A DNA stretch of 64,000 bases from positions 186,001-250,000 of the forward strand of contig CAWCQQ010000002.1 of assembly GCA_963797675.1 (NCBI GenBank), given 5' to 3'. The position numbers were made by a program, and so were the translations under genes. Under the pieces are notes generated by a model. The model was not told the DNA's origin. It saw only the letters and a list, made by a program, of their open reading frames with translations, and made no database searches. Below, one piece after another: positions 1 to 9,242 of this stretch. Numbering within the stretch: the first letter of the stretch is position 1; every line of letters begins with the position of its first letter. Origin of the DNA: DASQPR01 sp963797675 (GTDB lineage Bacteria > Actinomycetota > Actinomycetes > Mycobacteriales > Micromonosporaceae).

Positions 1-1
1 G

Positions 2-411
<410 letters not shown>

Positions 412-415
<4 letters not shown>

Positions 416-1743
416 CCTCGACAGATTCATACGCCGCATCGCGCGACACCACCGAGGGGCGCGTCTTCACCGTCACCGGTGGGGACTGGGACTCGGTACT
501 CGGCGGCGACGGCGACCCGATCCACGACGAGCGCATCGTCGTCAACATGGGCCCGCAGCACCCGTCCACGCACGGCGTGCTCCGGCTGGTGCTCGAACTC
601 GAAGGCGAGACCGTCACCGACGCCCGCCTGGTCATCGGCTACCTGCACACCGGCATCGAGAAGAACCTCGAATACCGCAACTGGACGCAGGGCACGACAT
701 TCGTCACGCGGATGGATTATCTGGCGCCGATCTTCAACGAGACCGGCTACTGCCTGGCGGTCGAGAAGCTGCTCGGCATCGAAGACCAGATCACCGATCG
801 CGCGAAGACCATCCGCGTGATGATGATGGAGCTCAACCGGATCGCGTCGCACCTGGTGTGGCTCGCGACCACCGGCATGGAACTCGGCGCGCTGTCGATG
901 ATGATCTACGGATTCCGCGAGCGCGAATTCATCCTGGACATCTTCGAGATGATCAGCGGCCTGCGGATGAACATGGCGTACGTGCGACCGGGCGGCGTCT
1001 CGCAGGACGTACCGGACTCCGCGATCGTGAAGATCAAGGAGTTCCTGGCGTTCATGCCGGAACGTCTCGACATGTACGAGGACCTGCTCTCCGGCAGCCC
1101 GATCTGGACCCGCCGTACGCAGGGCGTGGCCGTCCTCGACGTACAGGGGTGTCTGGCGCTCGGTGTGACCGGACCGGTGCTTCGCTCGGCCGGACTCCCG
1201 TGGGACCTGCGCAAGACGATGCCGTACTGCGGCTACGAAGACTACGAATTCGACGTGATCACCAGCAACGATGCCGACGTGTGGGGCCGCTACCAGGTCC
1301 GCCTCGGTGAGATGCGGGAGTCGCTGAAGATCGTCCAGCAGGCGCTGGACCGGCTGCGCCCGGGGCCGATCATGGTCGAGGACAAGAAGATCGCCTGGCC
1401 GGCGCAGCTCGCGGTCGGCACCGACGGTCTCGGCAACTCGCTCGAACACATCGCGAAGATCATGGGTCAGTCGATGGAGTCGCTGATCCACCACTTCAAG
1501 CTCGTGACCGAGGGCTTCCGAGTCCCGCCGGGTCAGGTGTACGTCGGCATCGAAGCGCCCCGCGGCGAACTCGGCGTCCACGCGATCTCCGATGGCGGCA
1601 CGCGCCCGTACCGGGTGCACTACCGCGAACCAAGCTTCGTCAACCTGCAGGCCATCCCCGCGATGGCCGAGGGTGGACTGTTGGCCGATGTGATCGCCGG
1701 CGGCGCGTCACTGGACCCCGTCATGGGTGGGTGTGATCGTTAA
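412..1743 (+). CDS. nuoD: NADH-quinone oxidoreductase subunit D
   Basis: The 443-aa 49-kDa subunit of complex I lines the quinone-binding cavity together with NuoB. The quinone-site loop 'NMGPQHPSTHG' (His50, His54) is intact, followed by the family segments 'YLHTGIEKNLEYR', 'NRIASHLVW' and the C-terminal 'QAIPAMAEGGLLADVIA'. The N-terminus has about 40 extra residues before the core, as is common in actinobacterial NuoD. The start ATG overlaps the nuoC stop (ATGA) and the stop TAA shares one base with the nuoE ATG. This is a normal subunit with no missing key residues. Confidence 0.98.
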
Positions 1744-2465
1744 TGACTGTTTCCATCAGCACGGCCGCGGACTTCAGCGACGCGACCAGAGCGCGCGCGA
1801 AGGAGATCATCGCGCGTTACCCGGTCGGCAAGGAGCGCTCGGCGCTGCTGCCGCTGCTGCACCTCGTGCAGTCGGAGGCGGGTCAGGTGTCGCCGGCCGG
1901 CGTGACGTTCTGCGCTGAGCAACTCGGCATCACGAAGGCCGAGGTCGGCGCGGTCGCGACGTTCTACACGATGTACAAGCGTCGGCCCACCGGCGAGCAC
2001 CTCGTGAGCGTCTGCACGAACACGCTCTGCGACGTCATGGGCGGCGGCGAGATCTTCCAGACGTTGTCCGAGGAGCTCGGGGTTGGCCACGACGAGACGT
2101 CGGCCGACGGGAAGATCACGCTGGAGCACGCCGAGTGCCTCGCGGCCTGCGACTACGCGCCGGTCGTCACGGTCAACTACGAGTACCACGACAACCAGAC
2201 CGCCGCTTCGGCGAGCGACCTGGTCGCGAAACTGCGCAACGGCCAGAAGCCGGCGCCCACCCGCGGCGCCCGTCTCTGCTCGTTGAAGGAGATGGCGATC
2301 CAGCTCGCGGGCTTCCCGGAAGACCGCGACGGAGCGGTCGCCGAGGGTGTGCCGGGCGAGCCGACGCTGCGCGGCAATCGCCTGGCCGAGAAGCACGGCG
2401 TCGGTGCACCGACCTACGACCCCAAGACGCCGATCCCGACCGCGCCGGCGAAGGACAAGAAATGA
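1743..2465 (+). CDS. nuoE: NADH-quinone oxidoreductase subunit E
   Basis: The 240-aa 24-kDa thioredoxin-like subunit binds the [2Fe-2S] cluster N1a in the NADH-dehydrogenase module. The four cluster cysteines are present as C91/C96 ('CTNTLC') and C132/C136 ('CLAAC'). The C-terminal 80 residues after the ferredoxin fold are a Pro/Lys/Ala-rich tail typical of actinobacterial NuoE. The start ATG shares one base with the nuoD stop. The TGA stop at 2463 overlaps an ATG at 2462, which is the expected but frame-shifted nuoF start. Confidence 0.97.
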   Translation: MTVSISTAADFSDATRARAKEIIARYPVGKERSALLPLLHLVQSEAGQVSPAGVTFCAEQLGITKAEVGAVATFYTMYKRRPTGEHLVSVCTNTLCDVMGGGEIFQTLSEELGVGHDETSADGKITLEHAECLAACDYAPVVTVNYEYHDNQTAASASDLVAKLRNGQKPAPTRGARLCSLKEMAIQLAGFPEDRDGAVAEGVPGEPTLRGNRLAEKHGVGAPTYDPKTPIPTAPAKDKK

Positions 2466-2549
2466 CCGTTCCCTGCTCCATCGGTCCTGGCGAAGCTCAC
2501 GCCGGTCCTGTCCAAGCGCTGGCTGACGCCAGACGCCTGGAAGATTGAC

Positions 2550-3779
2550 GTGTACGAGCAGCTCGAGGGCTATCTCGCACTCAAGAAGGCCTTGGCGGCG
2601 CACCCGGACGACCTGATCGCCATGATCAAGGATTCCGGCCTGCGCGGCCGTGGCGGCGCGGGCTTCCCGACCGGCATGAAGTGGGGATTCATCCCGCAGA
2701 ATGACGGCAAGCCGCACTACCTCGTGGTCAACGCGGACGAGGGCGAGCCGGGCACCTGCCGGGACATGCCGCTGATGATCAGCGACCCGCACTCGCTGAT
2801 CGAGGGCATCATCATCGCCTGCTACGCGATCCGGTCGAACAACGCGTTCATCTACATCCGCGGCGAGGCCGTACACGCCGCTCGCCGGCTCCGGGCCGCG
2901 ATCGCGCAGGCGTACGACAAGGGTTACCTCGGCAAGAACATCCTCGGCTCCGGCCTGGATCTGGACGTGGTCGTGCACTCCGGTGCCGGCGCCTACATCT
3001 GCGGCGAAGAGACCGCGCTGCTCGACTCGCTGGAAGGCTTCCGCGGTCAGCCCCGGCTGCGTCCGCCGTTCCCGGCCACCCACGGCCTCTATGCATCCCC
3101 GACGGTCGTCAACAACGTCGGTACGATCGCCAGCGTCCCGCACATCGTGCTCGGCGGCGTGGCGTGGTGGAAGTCGATGGGTACCGAGAAGTCGTCCGGC
3201 ACGTCGATCTACTCGCTGTCCGGCCGGGTCGCGAACCCGGGCCAGTACGAGTGCGGCATGGGTACGACGCTGCGTGAGTTGATCGAACTTGCCGGCGGCA
3301 TGGTGCCCGGCCACAAGATCAGGTTCTGGACGCCGGGCGGTTCGTCCACGCCGATGCTGACCGACGAGCACCTCGACGTGCCGCTGGACTTCGACGGCGT
3401 GGCCGCCGTGGGCTCCATGCTGGGCACCTCGGCGCTGCAGATCTTCTCCGATCAGGACGACCCGGTCTACGCGACGTACAAGTGGCTGGAGTTCTACCAC
3501 CACGAGTCCTGCGGCAAGTGCACGCCGTGTCGCGAGGGCAACTACTGGATGGTCCGGATCCTCAAGCGCATCCTCGCCGGTGAGGGCACCACCGAAGATC
3601 TCGACACGTTGCTGGACACCTGCGACAACATCCTCGGGCGCTCGTTCTGCGCGCTCGGCGACGGCGCGGCCAGCCCGGTGACGTCGTCGATCCAGTACTT
3701 CAAACAGGACTACGTGGACTACATCGAGGGCCGTACGGCTCCGAGGTTCCGTAGTGGCGATCTTGTAGGAGCGCACTGA
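2550..3779 (+). CDS. nuoF: NADH-quinone oxidoreductase subunit F (N-terminus probably frame-shifted)
   Basis: This is the 51-kDa subunit that oxidises NADH through FMN and passes electrons to cluster N3. The FMN/NADH loop 'GRGGAGFPTGMKW' lies at residues 33-45. The [4Fe-4S] ligands are C321, C324 and C327 ('ESCGKCTPCREG') and C367. The continuous frame only allows GTG at 2550, but the same frame upstream encodes conserved NuoF sequence ('LTPVLSKRWLTPDAWKID') with no standard start. The natural start is ATG 2462, overlapping the nuoE stop. Dropping one C from the CCC at 2471-2473 joins it in frame and gives about 438 residues. The coordinates given are the uninterrupted part. Confidence 0.95.
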   Translation: MYEQLEGYLALKKALAAHPDDLIAMIKDSGLRGRGGAGFPTGMKWGFIPQNDGKPHYLVVNADEGEPGTCRDMPLMISDPHSLIEGIIIACYAIRSNNAFIYIRGEAVHAARRLRAAIAQAYDKGYLGKNILGSGLDLDVVVHSGAGAYICGEETALLDSLEGFRGQPRLRPPFPATHGLYASPTVVNNVGTIASVPHIVLGGVAWWKSMGTEKSSGTSIYSLSGRVANPGQYECGMGTTLRELIELAGGMVPGHKIRFWTPGGSSTPMLTDEHLDVPLDFDGVAAVGSMLGTSALQIFSDQDDPVYATYKWLEFYHHESCGKCTPCREGNYWMVRILKRILAGEGTTEDLDTLLDTCDNILGRSFCALGDGAASPVTSSIQYFKQDYVDYIEGRTAPRFRSGDLVGAH

Positions 3780-6265
3780 TGACGGCTGAGGTAGCGCCTC
3801 GGGTCGATACCGTAAAGCTCACGATCGACGGCGTGGAGGTGGTCGCGCCCAAGGGTGCGCTGCTGATCCGGGTCGCCGAGCAGATGGGCATCGAGATCCC
3901 GCGCTTCTGCGACCACCCGCTGCTCGCGCCGGCCGGCGCCTGCCGCCAGTGCCTCGTGGACATCGAGGGCCAGCGCAAGCCGGTCGCCTCGTGTACGCAG
4001 GCGGTAGCCGACGGCATGGTCGTGAAGACGCATCTCACGTCGCCGGTGGCCGCGAAGGCACAGGCCGGCGTGATGGAACTGCTGCTGATGAACCACCCGC
4101 TCGACTGCCCGATGTGCGACAAGGGCGGCGAGTGCCCGCTGCAGAACCAGGCGATGTCGCACGGGCGCACCGACTCGCGCTTCCGCGATGAGAAGCGCAC
4201 GTACGAGAAGCCGATCAACATCTCGTCGCAGGTGCTGCTCGACCGCGAGCGCTGCGTGCTCTGCCAGCGCTGTACCCGATTCTCCGAGGAGATCGCCGGC
4301 GACAAGTTCATCGACCTGATGGATCGTTCGTCGGCCGAGTCGATCGGCGTCTACCGGGATGCCGCGTTCGAGCACCCGCACGACCACAGCACGATCGGCG
4401 AGGTCCTGTACGACGAGGACGAACCCGAGTCGGGCGACGTCGAGTTCAACTCCTACTTCTCCGGCAACACGGTGCAGATCTGCCCGGTCGGCGCGCTGAC
4501 CGGCTCGCAGTACCGGTTCCGGGCCCGCCCGTTCGACCTGGTCTCCACGCCGAGCGCGTGCGAGCACTGCGCCGCCGGTTGCGCCCAGCGCACCGACCAC
4601 CGGCGCGGCAAGGTCATGCGTCGCCTGGCCGGCAACGATCCGCAGGTCAACGAAGAGTGGAACTGCGACAAGGGCCGCTGGGGCTTCCAGTACTCGACCG
4701 CGTTCGACCGGATCCAGCACCCGCTGGTCCGCGACTCGAAGACCGGCGATCTGCGTGAGGCCTCGTGGCCGGAGGCGCTGGCGGTCGCGGCCGAGGGGCT
4801 GCGCCTGGCCCGTCGCAACTCCGGCGTCGGCGTGTTGACCGGTGGCCGTCTTACGGTCGAGGACGCCTACGCGTACGCGAAGTTCGCCCGCGTCGTGCTC
4901 GGCACGAACGACATCGACTTCCGCGCCCGGCCGGTCTCCGACGAGGAGACGCAGTTCCTGGCGTCGAACGTGGTCGGTGTCGGCGACATCACGTACGCGG
5001 ACGTGGACAATGCGACCGCGATCGTGATCGCCGGCCTGGAGCCGGAAGAGGAGTGCCCGATCCTGTTCCTGCGGATCCGCAAGCAGGTCACGGCTCGCAA
5101 CCTTCCGGTGCATGCGCTGGCACCCTTCGTCTCGAAGGGCTTCGAGAAGCTCTCCGCGAACGTCGTCATCACGGTGCCCGGCCGGGAAGCCGAGGCGTTG
5201 GCGACGAACGAAGCGGTCGCCGAGGCGCTGAAGACCGAACGGCCGCTGATCATCGTGGGCGAGCGTCTGGGTCAGGCGCCACGGGCGCTGTCCGCGGCGG
5301 CCGCTCTGGCCGTCCGTACGACTGCGAAGCTCGCCTGGGTGCCACGTCGCGCCGGCGACCGGGGCGCGCTCGAAGCCGGTTGCATGCCGAATCTCCTGCC
5401 GGGCGGACGCCCGGTCGGTGAGGCGGCGGCCCGCGCCGAGCTGGCGGAGAAGTGGGGCCTCGCGGCCGGCGTGCTGCCGAGTTCGGTCGGTCGCGACACC
5501 GACGGCATCATTGCCGACGCGGCCAGCGGCAAGATCGGCGCGCTGATCGTGGCCGGTGTCGACCCGGCGGACCTGTCCGACCCACGGCTGGCCGAGGCGG
5601 CGCTGGAGCACGTCGACTTCCTGGTCAGCTTCGAAGTACGCGGAACCGCGGTGTCCCGCCGCGCCGACGTCGTGTTCCCGGTCGCGCCGGTGGTCGAGAA
5701 GGCCGGCACGTTCGTGGACTGGGAAGGCCGTACCAGGACGTTCGACGCGGTGCTGAACACCACCGCGATGTCCGATGCCCGCGTGCTCGACGCCCTGGCC
5801 GCCGAGTTCCGGATCGAGTTGGGCTGCGGCGACGCGGCGAAGATCCGGCGCGAGATCGGGATGACGCCGCCGACCGATGCGCCACGCCCGGCCGCTCCGG
5901 CCGCATCCGCGGTACCGCCGGCGATCACCGGCTCCGGTGAGGCGATCCTGGCCACCTGGCATCAGCTGCTCGACCTGGGCAGTCTGACCGACGGCGACCA
6001 GGCGCTCATGGGCACGGCCCGGCCGCCCGCCGTACGGATCGGCAAGGCGCTGGCCGGCAAGCTCGGTGTCGCCGATGGCGATCCGGTGACGGTCGGTACG
6101 GATCGCGGTGCGATCACGCTGCCGGCGACGATCACCGACATGGCCGACGGCGTCGTCTGGGTGCCGACGAACTCGCCCGGTTCGACCGTGCGCCGAACGC
6201 TCGGCGTCACCGCCGGTGCGGTCGTCAAAATCACCGCAGGCAACACAAGCGGAGGGGCCAAGTGA
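3779..6265 (+). CDS. nuoG: NADH-quinone oxidoreductase subunit G
   Basis: The 828-aa 75-kDa subunit carries electrons through the peripheral arm. The N-terminal ferredoxin domain has [2Fe-2S] ligands C44, C55, C58 and C72. The His-Cys domain has H106, C110, C113 and C119, and a further [4Fe-4S] site starts with C159, C162 and C165 and closes at 'CPVGALT'. A CxxCxxxC...C set near residues 261-300 ('CEHCAAGC' and 'NCDKGRW') marks the extra cluster N7 and the molybdopterin-oxidoreductase-like fold, catalytically inactive in complex I. The C-terminus is a molybdopterin dinucleotide-binding-like barrel. The start shares one base with the nuoF stop. Confidence 0.97.
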   Translation: MTAEVAPRVDTVKLTIDGVEVVAPKGALLIRVAEQMGIEIPRFCDHPLLAPAGACRQCLVDIEGQRKPVASCTQAVADGMVVKTHLTSPVAAKAQAGVMELLLMNHPLDCPMCDKGGECPLQNQAMSHGRTDSRFRDEKRTYEKPINISSQVLLDRERCVLCQRCTRFSEEIAGDKFIDLMDRSSAESIGVYRDAAFEHPHDHSTIGEVLYDEDEPESGDVEFNSYFSGNTVQICPVGALTGSQYRFRARPFDLVSTPSACEHCAAGCAQRTDHRRGKVMRRLAGNDPQVNEEWNCDKGRWGFQYSTAFDRIQHPLVRDSKTGDLREASWPEALAVAAEGLRLARRNSGVGVLTGGRLTVEDAYAYAKFARVVLGTNDIDFRARPVSDEETQFLASNVVGVGDITYADVDNATAIVIAGLEPEEECPILFLRIRKQVTARNLPVHALAPFVSKGFEKLSANVVITVPGREAEALATNEAVAEALKTERPLIIVGERLGQAPRALSAAAALAVRTTAKLAWVPRRAGDRGALEAGCMPNLLPGGRPVGEAAARAELAEKWGLAAGVLPSSVGRDTDGIIADAASGKIGALIVAGVDPADLSDPRLAEAALEHVDFLVSFEVRGTAVSRRADVVFPVAPVVEKAGTFVDWEGRTRTFDAVLNTTAMSDARVLDALAAEFRIELGCGDAAKIRREIGMTPPTDAPRPAAPAASAVPPAITGSGEAILATWHQLLDLGSLTDGDQALMGTARPPAVRIGKALAGKLGVADGDPVTVGTDRGAITLPATITDMADGVVWVPTNSPGSTVRRTLGVTAGAVVKITAGNTSGGAK

Positions 6266-7587
6266 ACCCGACCCTGAGCGATTTCGGCCACGACTGGTGG
6301 CTGATCGTGATCATCAAGATCCTTGCGGTCTTCATCTTCCTCGTCGTGATGACGCTGTTCGCCATCTGGTACGAGCGCCGGGTCGTCGCCCGGATGCAGG
6401 TGCGTCCCGGCCCGAACCGGGTCGGCCCGTTCGGCCTGCTGCAGTCCCTGGCTGATGGCTTGAAGCTGGCCTTCAAGGAAGACATCATGCCGACGCTCGC
6501 CGACAAGGCGGTGTTCTTCATCGCGCCGGTGATCTCGACGGTCGCGGCGTTCACCGCGTTCGCCGTGATCCCGTTCGGCCCGATCGTCTCGATGTTCGGT
6601 CACCACACGCCGTTGCAGCTCACGGACGTGTCGGTCGGCGTACTCGTGGTGCTCGCGTGCTCAGCGATGGGCGTGTACGGCATCGTCCTCGGTGGATACG
6701 CGTCCGGTTCGACGTACCCGCTGCTCGGCGGCCTTCGCTCGGCGGCGCAGGTGATCTCCTACGAGGTTGCCATGGGTCTGGCGATCGTGGCGGTCTTCAT
6801 GTCCGCGAACACCATGTCGACGTCCGGCATCGTGGCCGCCCAGGCACACGGCTCGCAGGTCAGCATCGGAAGCTGGCACTTCACCGCCCCCGGCTGGTAC
6901 GCGATCCTGCTGATCCCCAGCCTGATCATCTACTTCATCGCGGCCGTCGGCGAGACGAACCGCGCACCGTTCGACCTTCCCGAGGCCGAATCCGAGCTGG
7001 TCGGTGGCTTCCACACCGAGTATTCGTCGCTGAAGTTCGCGCTGTTCTTCCTGGCCGAATACATCAACATGGTGACCGTCTCCGCGCTGTGCGTGACGCT
7101 GTTCTTCGGCGGCTGGCGGGCACCGTGGCCGATCTCGCTCTGGTCCGGTGCGAACCACGGCTACTGGCCGATCCTCTGGTTCACGATCAAGTTGCTGATC
7201 ATGCTGTTCCTGTTCGTCTGGCTCCGCGGAACCATGCCGCGTTTGCGCTACGACCAGTTCATGCGGTTCGGCTGGAAGGTGCTGATCCCGGTCAGCCTGG
7301 TCTGGATCCTGGCGCTGTCCGGCGTGAAGGTGATGCAGGCGTCGAGCCTGTCGCGGACCGAGAAGGTCTGGATCATCGTGGCCGTCGTCATCGTGGCGGC
7401 GATCCCGTTCCTGCTGTCACCGACGAAACCGAAACCGACCCCGGCCGGCGAAGTGCCGCCGCAGGTCGGCGGCTTCCCCGTACCGCCCATGGATCTGACC
7501 GTGCCGCCGTCGCCGCGTCTCAAGCGTCTCGCGGCGGAGCGCCAGCCGGCGCAGGTCGGGACCGACTCGTCCGAGAGTGAGGACTAA
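6262..7587 (+). CDS. nuoH: NADH-quinone oxidoreductase subunit H
   Basis: This 441-aa polytopic membrane subunit joins the peripheral arm to the membrane arm and forms part of the quinone tunnel. Family signatures include 'ERRVVARMQVRPGPNRVGPFG' near the N-terminus and the acidic loop 'ETNRAPFDLPEAESELVGGF', which contains the Glu/Asp residues of the E-channel. About eight hydrophobic helices are seen, followed by a cytoplasmic Pro-rich tail of roughly 60 residues common in actinobacteria. Translation starts at a GTG overlapping the nuoG stop by four bases (GTGA). Confidence 0.98.
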   Translation: MNPTLSDFGHDWWLIVIIKILAVFIFLVVMTLFAIWYERRVVARMQVRPGPNRVGPFGLLQSLADGLKLAFKEDIMPTLADKAVFFIAPVISTVAAFTAFAVIPFGPIVSMFGHHTPLQLTDVSVGVLVVLACSAMGVYGIVLGGYASGSTYPLLGGLRSAAQVISYEVAMGLAIVAVFMSANTMSTSGIVAAQAHGSQVSIGSWHFTAPGWYAILLIPSLIIYFIAAVGETNRAPFDLPEAESELVGGFHTEYSSLKFALFFLAEYINMVTVSALCVTLFFGGWRAPWPISLWSGANHGYWPILWFTIKLLIMLFLFVWLRGTMPRLRYDQFMRFGWKVLIPVSLVWILALSGVKVMQASSLSRTEKVWIIVAVVIVAAIPFLLSPTKPKPTPAGEVPPQVGGFPVPPMDLTVPPSPRLKRLAAERQPAQVGTDSSESED

Positions 7588-7590
7588 GAC

Positions 7591-8127
7591 GTGGGAGCTT
7601 TCAAGGGCTTCGGCGTGACCTTCTCGCACATGTTCAAGAAGGTCGTCACCGAGGAGTATCCAGAGGTGGTCACGCCACCGGCGCCGCGCTACCACGGCCG
7701 GCACATCCTGAACCGTCACCCCGACGGCCTGGAGAAGTGCATCGGTTGCGAGCTGTGCGCCTGGGCCTGCCCGGCCGACGCGATCTACGTCGAGGGCGGC
7801 GACAACGTCGAGGGTGCGCGGTTCTCGCCGGGCGAGCGGTATGCGAGCGTTTACCAGATCAACTACGGCCGTTGCATCTTCTGCGGCCTCTGCATCGAGG
7901 CGTGCCCGACCCGGTCGCTCACCATGAGTACCGAGTACGAGTTGGCCCGGGACAACCGGCGTGACCTGATCTTCACGAAGGAGCAGCTGCTCGCGCCGCT
8001 GCTGCCCGGCATGGAGCAGCCGCCGCACCCGATGCGCCTCGGCGAGACCGAAAAGGACTACTACGTGGGGTCGCTGACCAACCCGGGTACGAGCGCCGGC
8101 GCCGAACACTCTCCGGGAGGCCACTGA
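7591..8127 (+). CDS. nuoI: NADH-quinone oxidoreductase subunit I
   Basis: The 178-aa (TYKY) subunit holds clusters N6a and N6b, which relay electrons to N2 in NuoB. Two complete 8Fe ferredoxin motifs are present: 'CIGCELCAWACP' and 'CIFCGLCIEACP'. The N-terminal amphipathic stretch ('GFGVTFSHMFKKVVTEEYPE') is typical of the protein's membrane-surface contact. The start is a GTG three bases after the nuoH stop, and the stop shares one base with the nuoJ ATG. Confidence 0.98.
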   Translation: MGAFKGFGVTFSHMFKKVVTEEYPEVVTPPAPRYHGRHILNRHPDGLEKCIGCELCAWACPADAIYVEGGDNVEGARFSPGERYASVYQINYGRCIFCGLCIEACPTRSLTMSTEYELARDNRRDLIFTKEQLLAPLLPGMEQPPHPMRLGETEKDYYVGSLTNPGTSAGAEHSPGGH

Positions 8128-8939
8128 TGACCGCGTCGATGCTGCTTGCCTCGGCGTCCCCGCTGCACATGGGGCTCGGCGAGGAGTGGGTGTTCTGGAT
8201 CCTCGGCATCCTGTCGCTGGCCGGGGCGCTCGGCATGGTTCTGGCGCGCAACGCGATCCACTCGGCGCTGTTCCTGGTGCTGACGATGCTCTCGCTCGGT
8301 GTCTTCTACATCGTGCAGTCCGGACCGTTCCTCGGACTCGTCCAGATCATCGTGTACACCGGCGCGATCATGATGCTGTTCCTGTTCGTGCTGATGCTGG
8401 TCGGCCGGGACGCGTCCGACTCGGTGATCGAGACGCTCCGGGGTCAACGGGTGGCGGCGACGCTGCTCGGCCTGGGCCTCGCGACCCTGCTCTGCACGGG
8501 CGTCTACCGCGCGCTGCGCCACCAGGCGCCGCCGACGACGCCGCTGGACGCTCCGGGCGGAGCCAACGTCGTCGACGGCGGCAACGTCCAGGGCGTTGCG
8601 CGCCTGCTGTTCACGAACTACGTATTCGCCTTCGAAATCACGTCCGCGCTGCTGATCACGGCCGCGCTCGGCGCGATGGTGCTCGCACACGTGCAGAAGA
8701 ACAAGGAAGACAAGCTCGGCCAGCCGGAGCGGATGCGGGCGCGGTTCGCGCCGGGCAACTACCCGGCCCCGAAGCCCGGCCCCGGCGTGTACGCGCTGTC
8801 CGACTCGGTGGCGACACCGGCTCGGCTGCCGGACGGCTCGGCGTCGGAGCGCAGCATCTCCGAGATCCTGCCGCTGCGCGAGTTGACCGAGCATGAGGCA
8901 GAGCTCAAGCAGACGCTCACGGGAGGTTCCGAGAAATGA
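8127..8939 (+). CDS. nuoJ: NADH-quinone oxidoreductase subunit J
   Basis: This 270-aa membrane subunit lies beside NuoK and NuoA at the E-channel. Five hydrophobic helices occupy roughly residues 15-190, including the conserved third-helix segment 'QIIVYTGAIMMLFLFVLML', whose pi-bulge region is a family hallmark. A hydrophilic C-terminal extension of about 75 residues follows, as in other actinobacterial NuoJ proteins. Start and stop both overlap neighbours (TGATG with nuoI, ATGA with nuoK), supporting a single coupled operon. Confidence 0.97.
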   Translation: MTASMLLASASPLHMGLGEEWVFWILGILSLAGALGMVLARNAIHSALFLVLTMLSLGVFYIVQSGPFLGLVQIIVYTGAIMMLFLFVLMLVGRDASDSVIETLRGQRVAATLLGLGLATLLCTGVYRALRHQAPPTTPLDAPGGANVVDGGNVQGVARLLFTNYVFAFEITSALLITAALGAMVLAHVQKNKEDKLGQPERMRARFAPGNYPAPKPGPGVYALSDSVATPARLPDGSASERSISEILPLRELTEHEAELKQTLTGGSEK

Positions 8940-9235
8940 GCCCCAGTTACTACGTGGTGCTGGCGTCGGCGCTGTTCACGATCGGCGCCGTCGGCGTACT
9001 GATCCGGCGCAACGCGATCGTGCTGTTCATGTGTGTCGAGCTGATGCTCAACGCCGCGAACCTCGCGCTCGTCACGTTCTCGCGGATGAATGGCAACCTG
9101 TCCGGCCAGGTCATCGCGTTCTTCGTGATGGTCATCGCGGCTGCGGAGGTCGTCGTCGGACTCGCGATCATCATGTCGATCTTCCGGACTCGACGCTCCG
9201 CGAGTGTCGACGACGCGAACCTGCTGAAGTACTGA
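8936..9235 (+). CDS. nuoK: NADH-quinone oxidoreductase subunit K
   Basis: This 99-aa, three-helix, MrpC-like membrane subunit takes part in proton translocation. The second helix carries the conserved glutamate in 'FMCVELMLNAANLA' and the third carries the second conserved glutamate in 'VIAAAEVVVGLAI'. Length and helix pattern are exactly as expected. The ATG overlaps the nuoJ stop by four bases, and nuoL begins seven bases after the stop. Confidence 0.98.
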   Translation: MSPSYYVVLASALFTIGAVGVLIRRNAIVLFMCVELMLNAANLALVTFSRMNGNLSGQVIAFFVMVIAAAEVVVGLAIIMSIFRTRRSASVDDANLLKY

Positions 9236-9242
9236 GGACGCA

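Noticed and set aside
1740..3776. 678-aa minus-strand open frame opposite nuoE/nuoF
   Set aside because: Arg/Ala/Val-rich shadow frame of GC-rich coding DNA; the plus strand carries clear complex I subunits.
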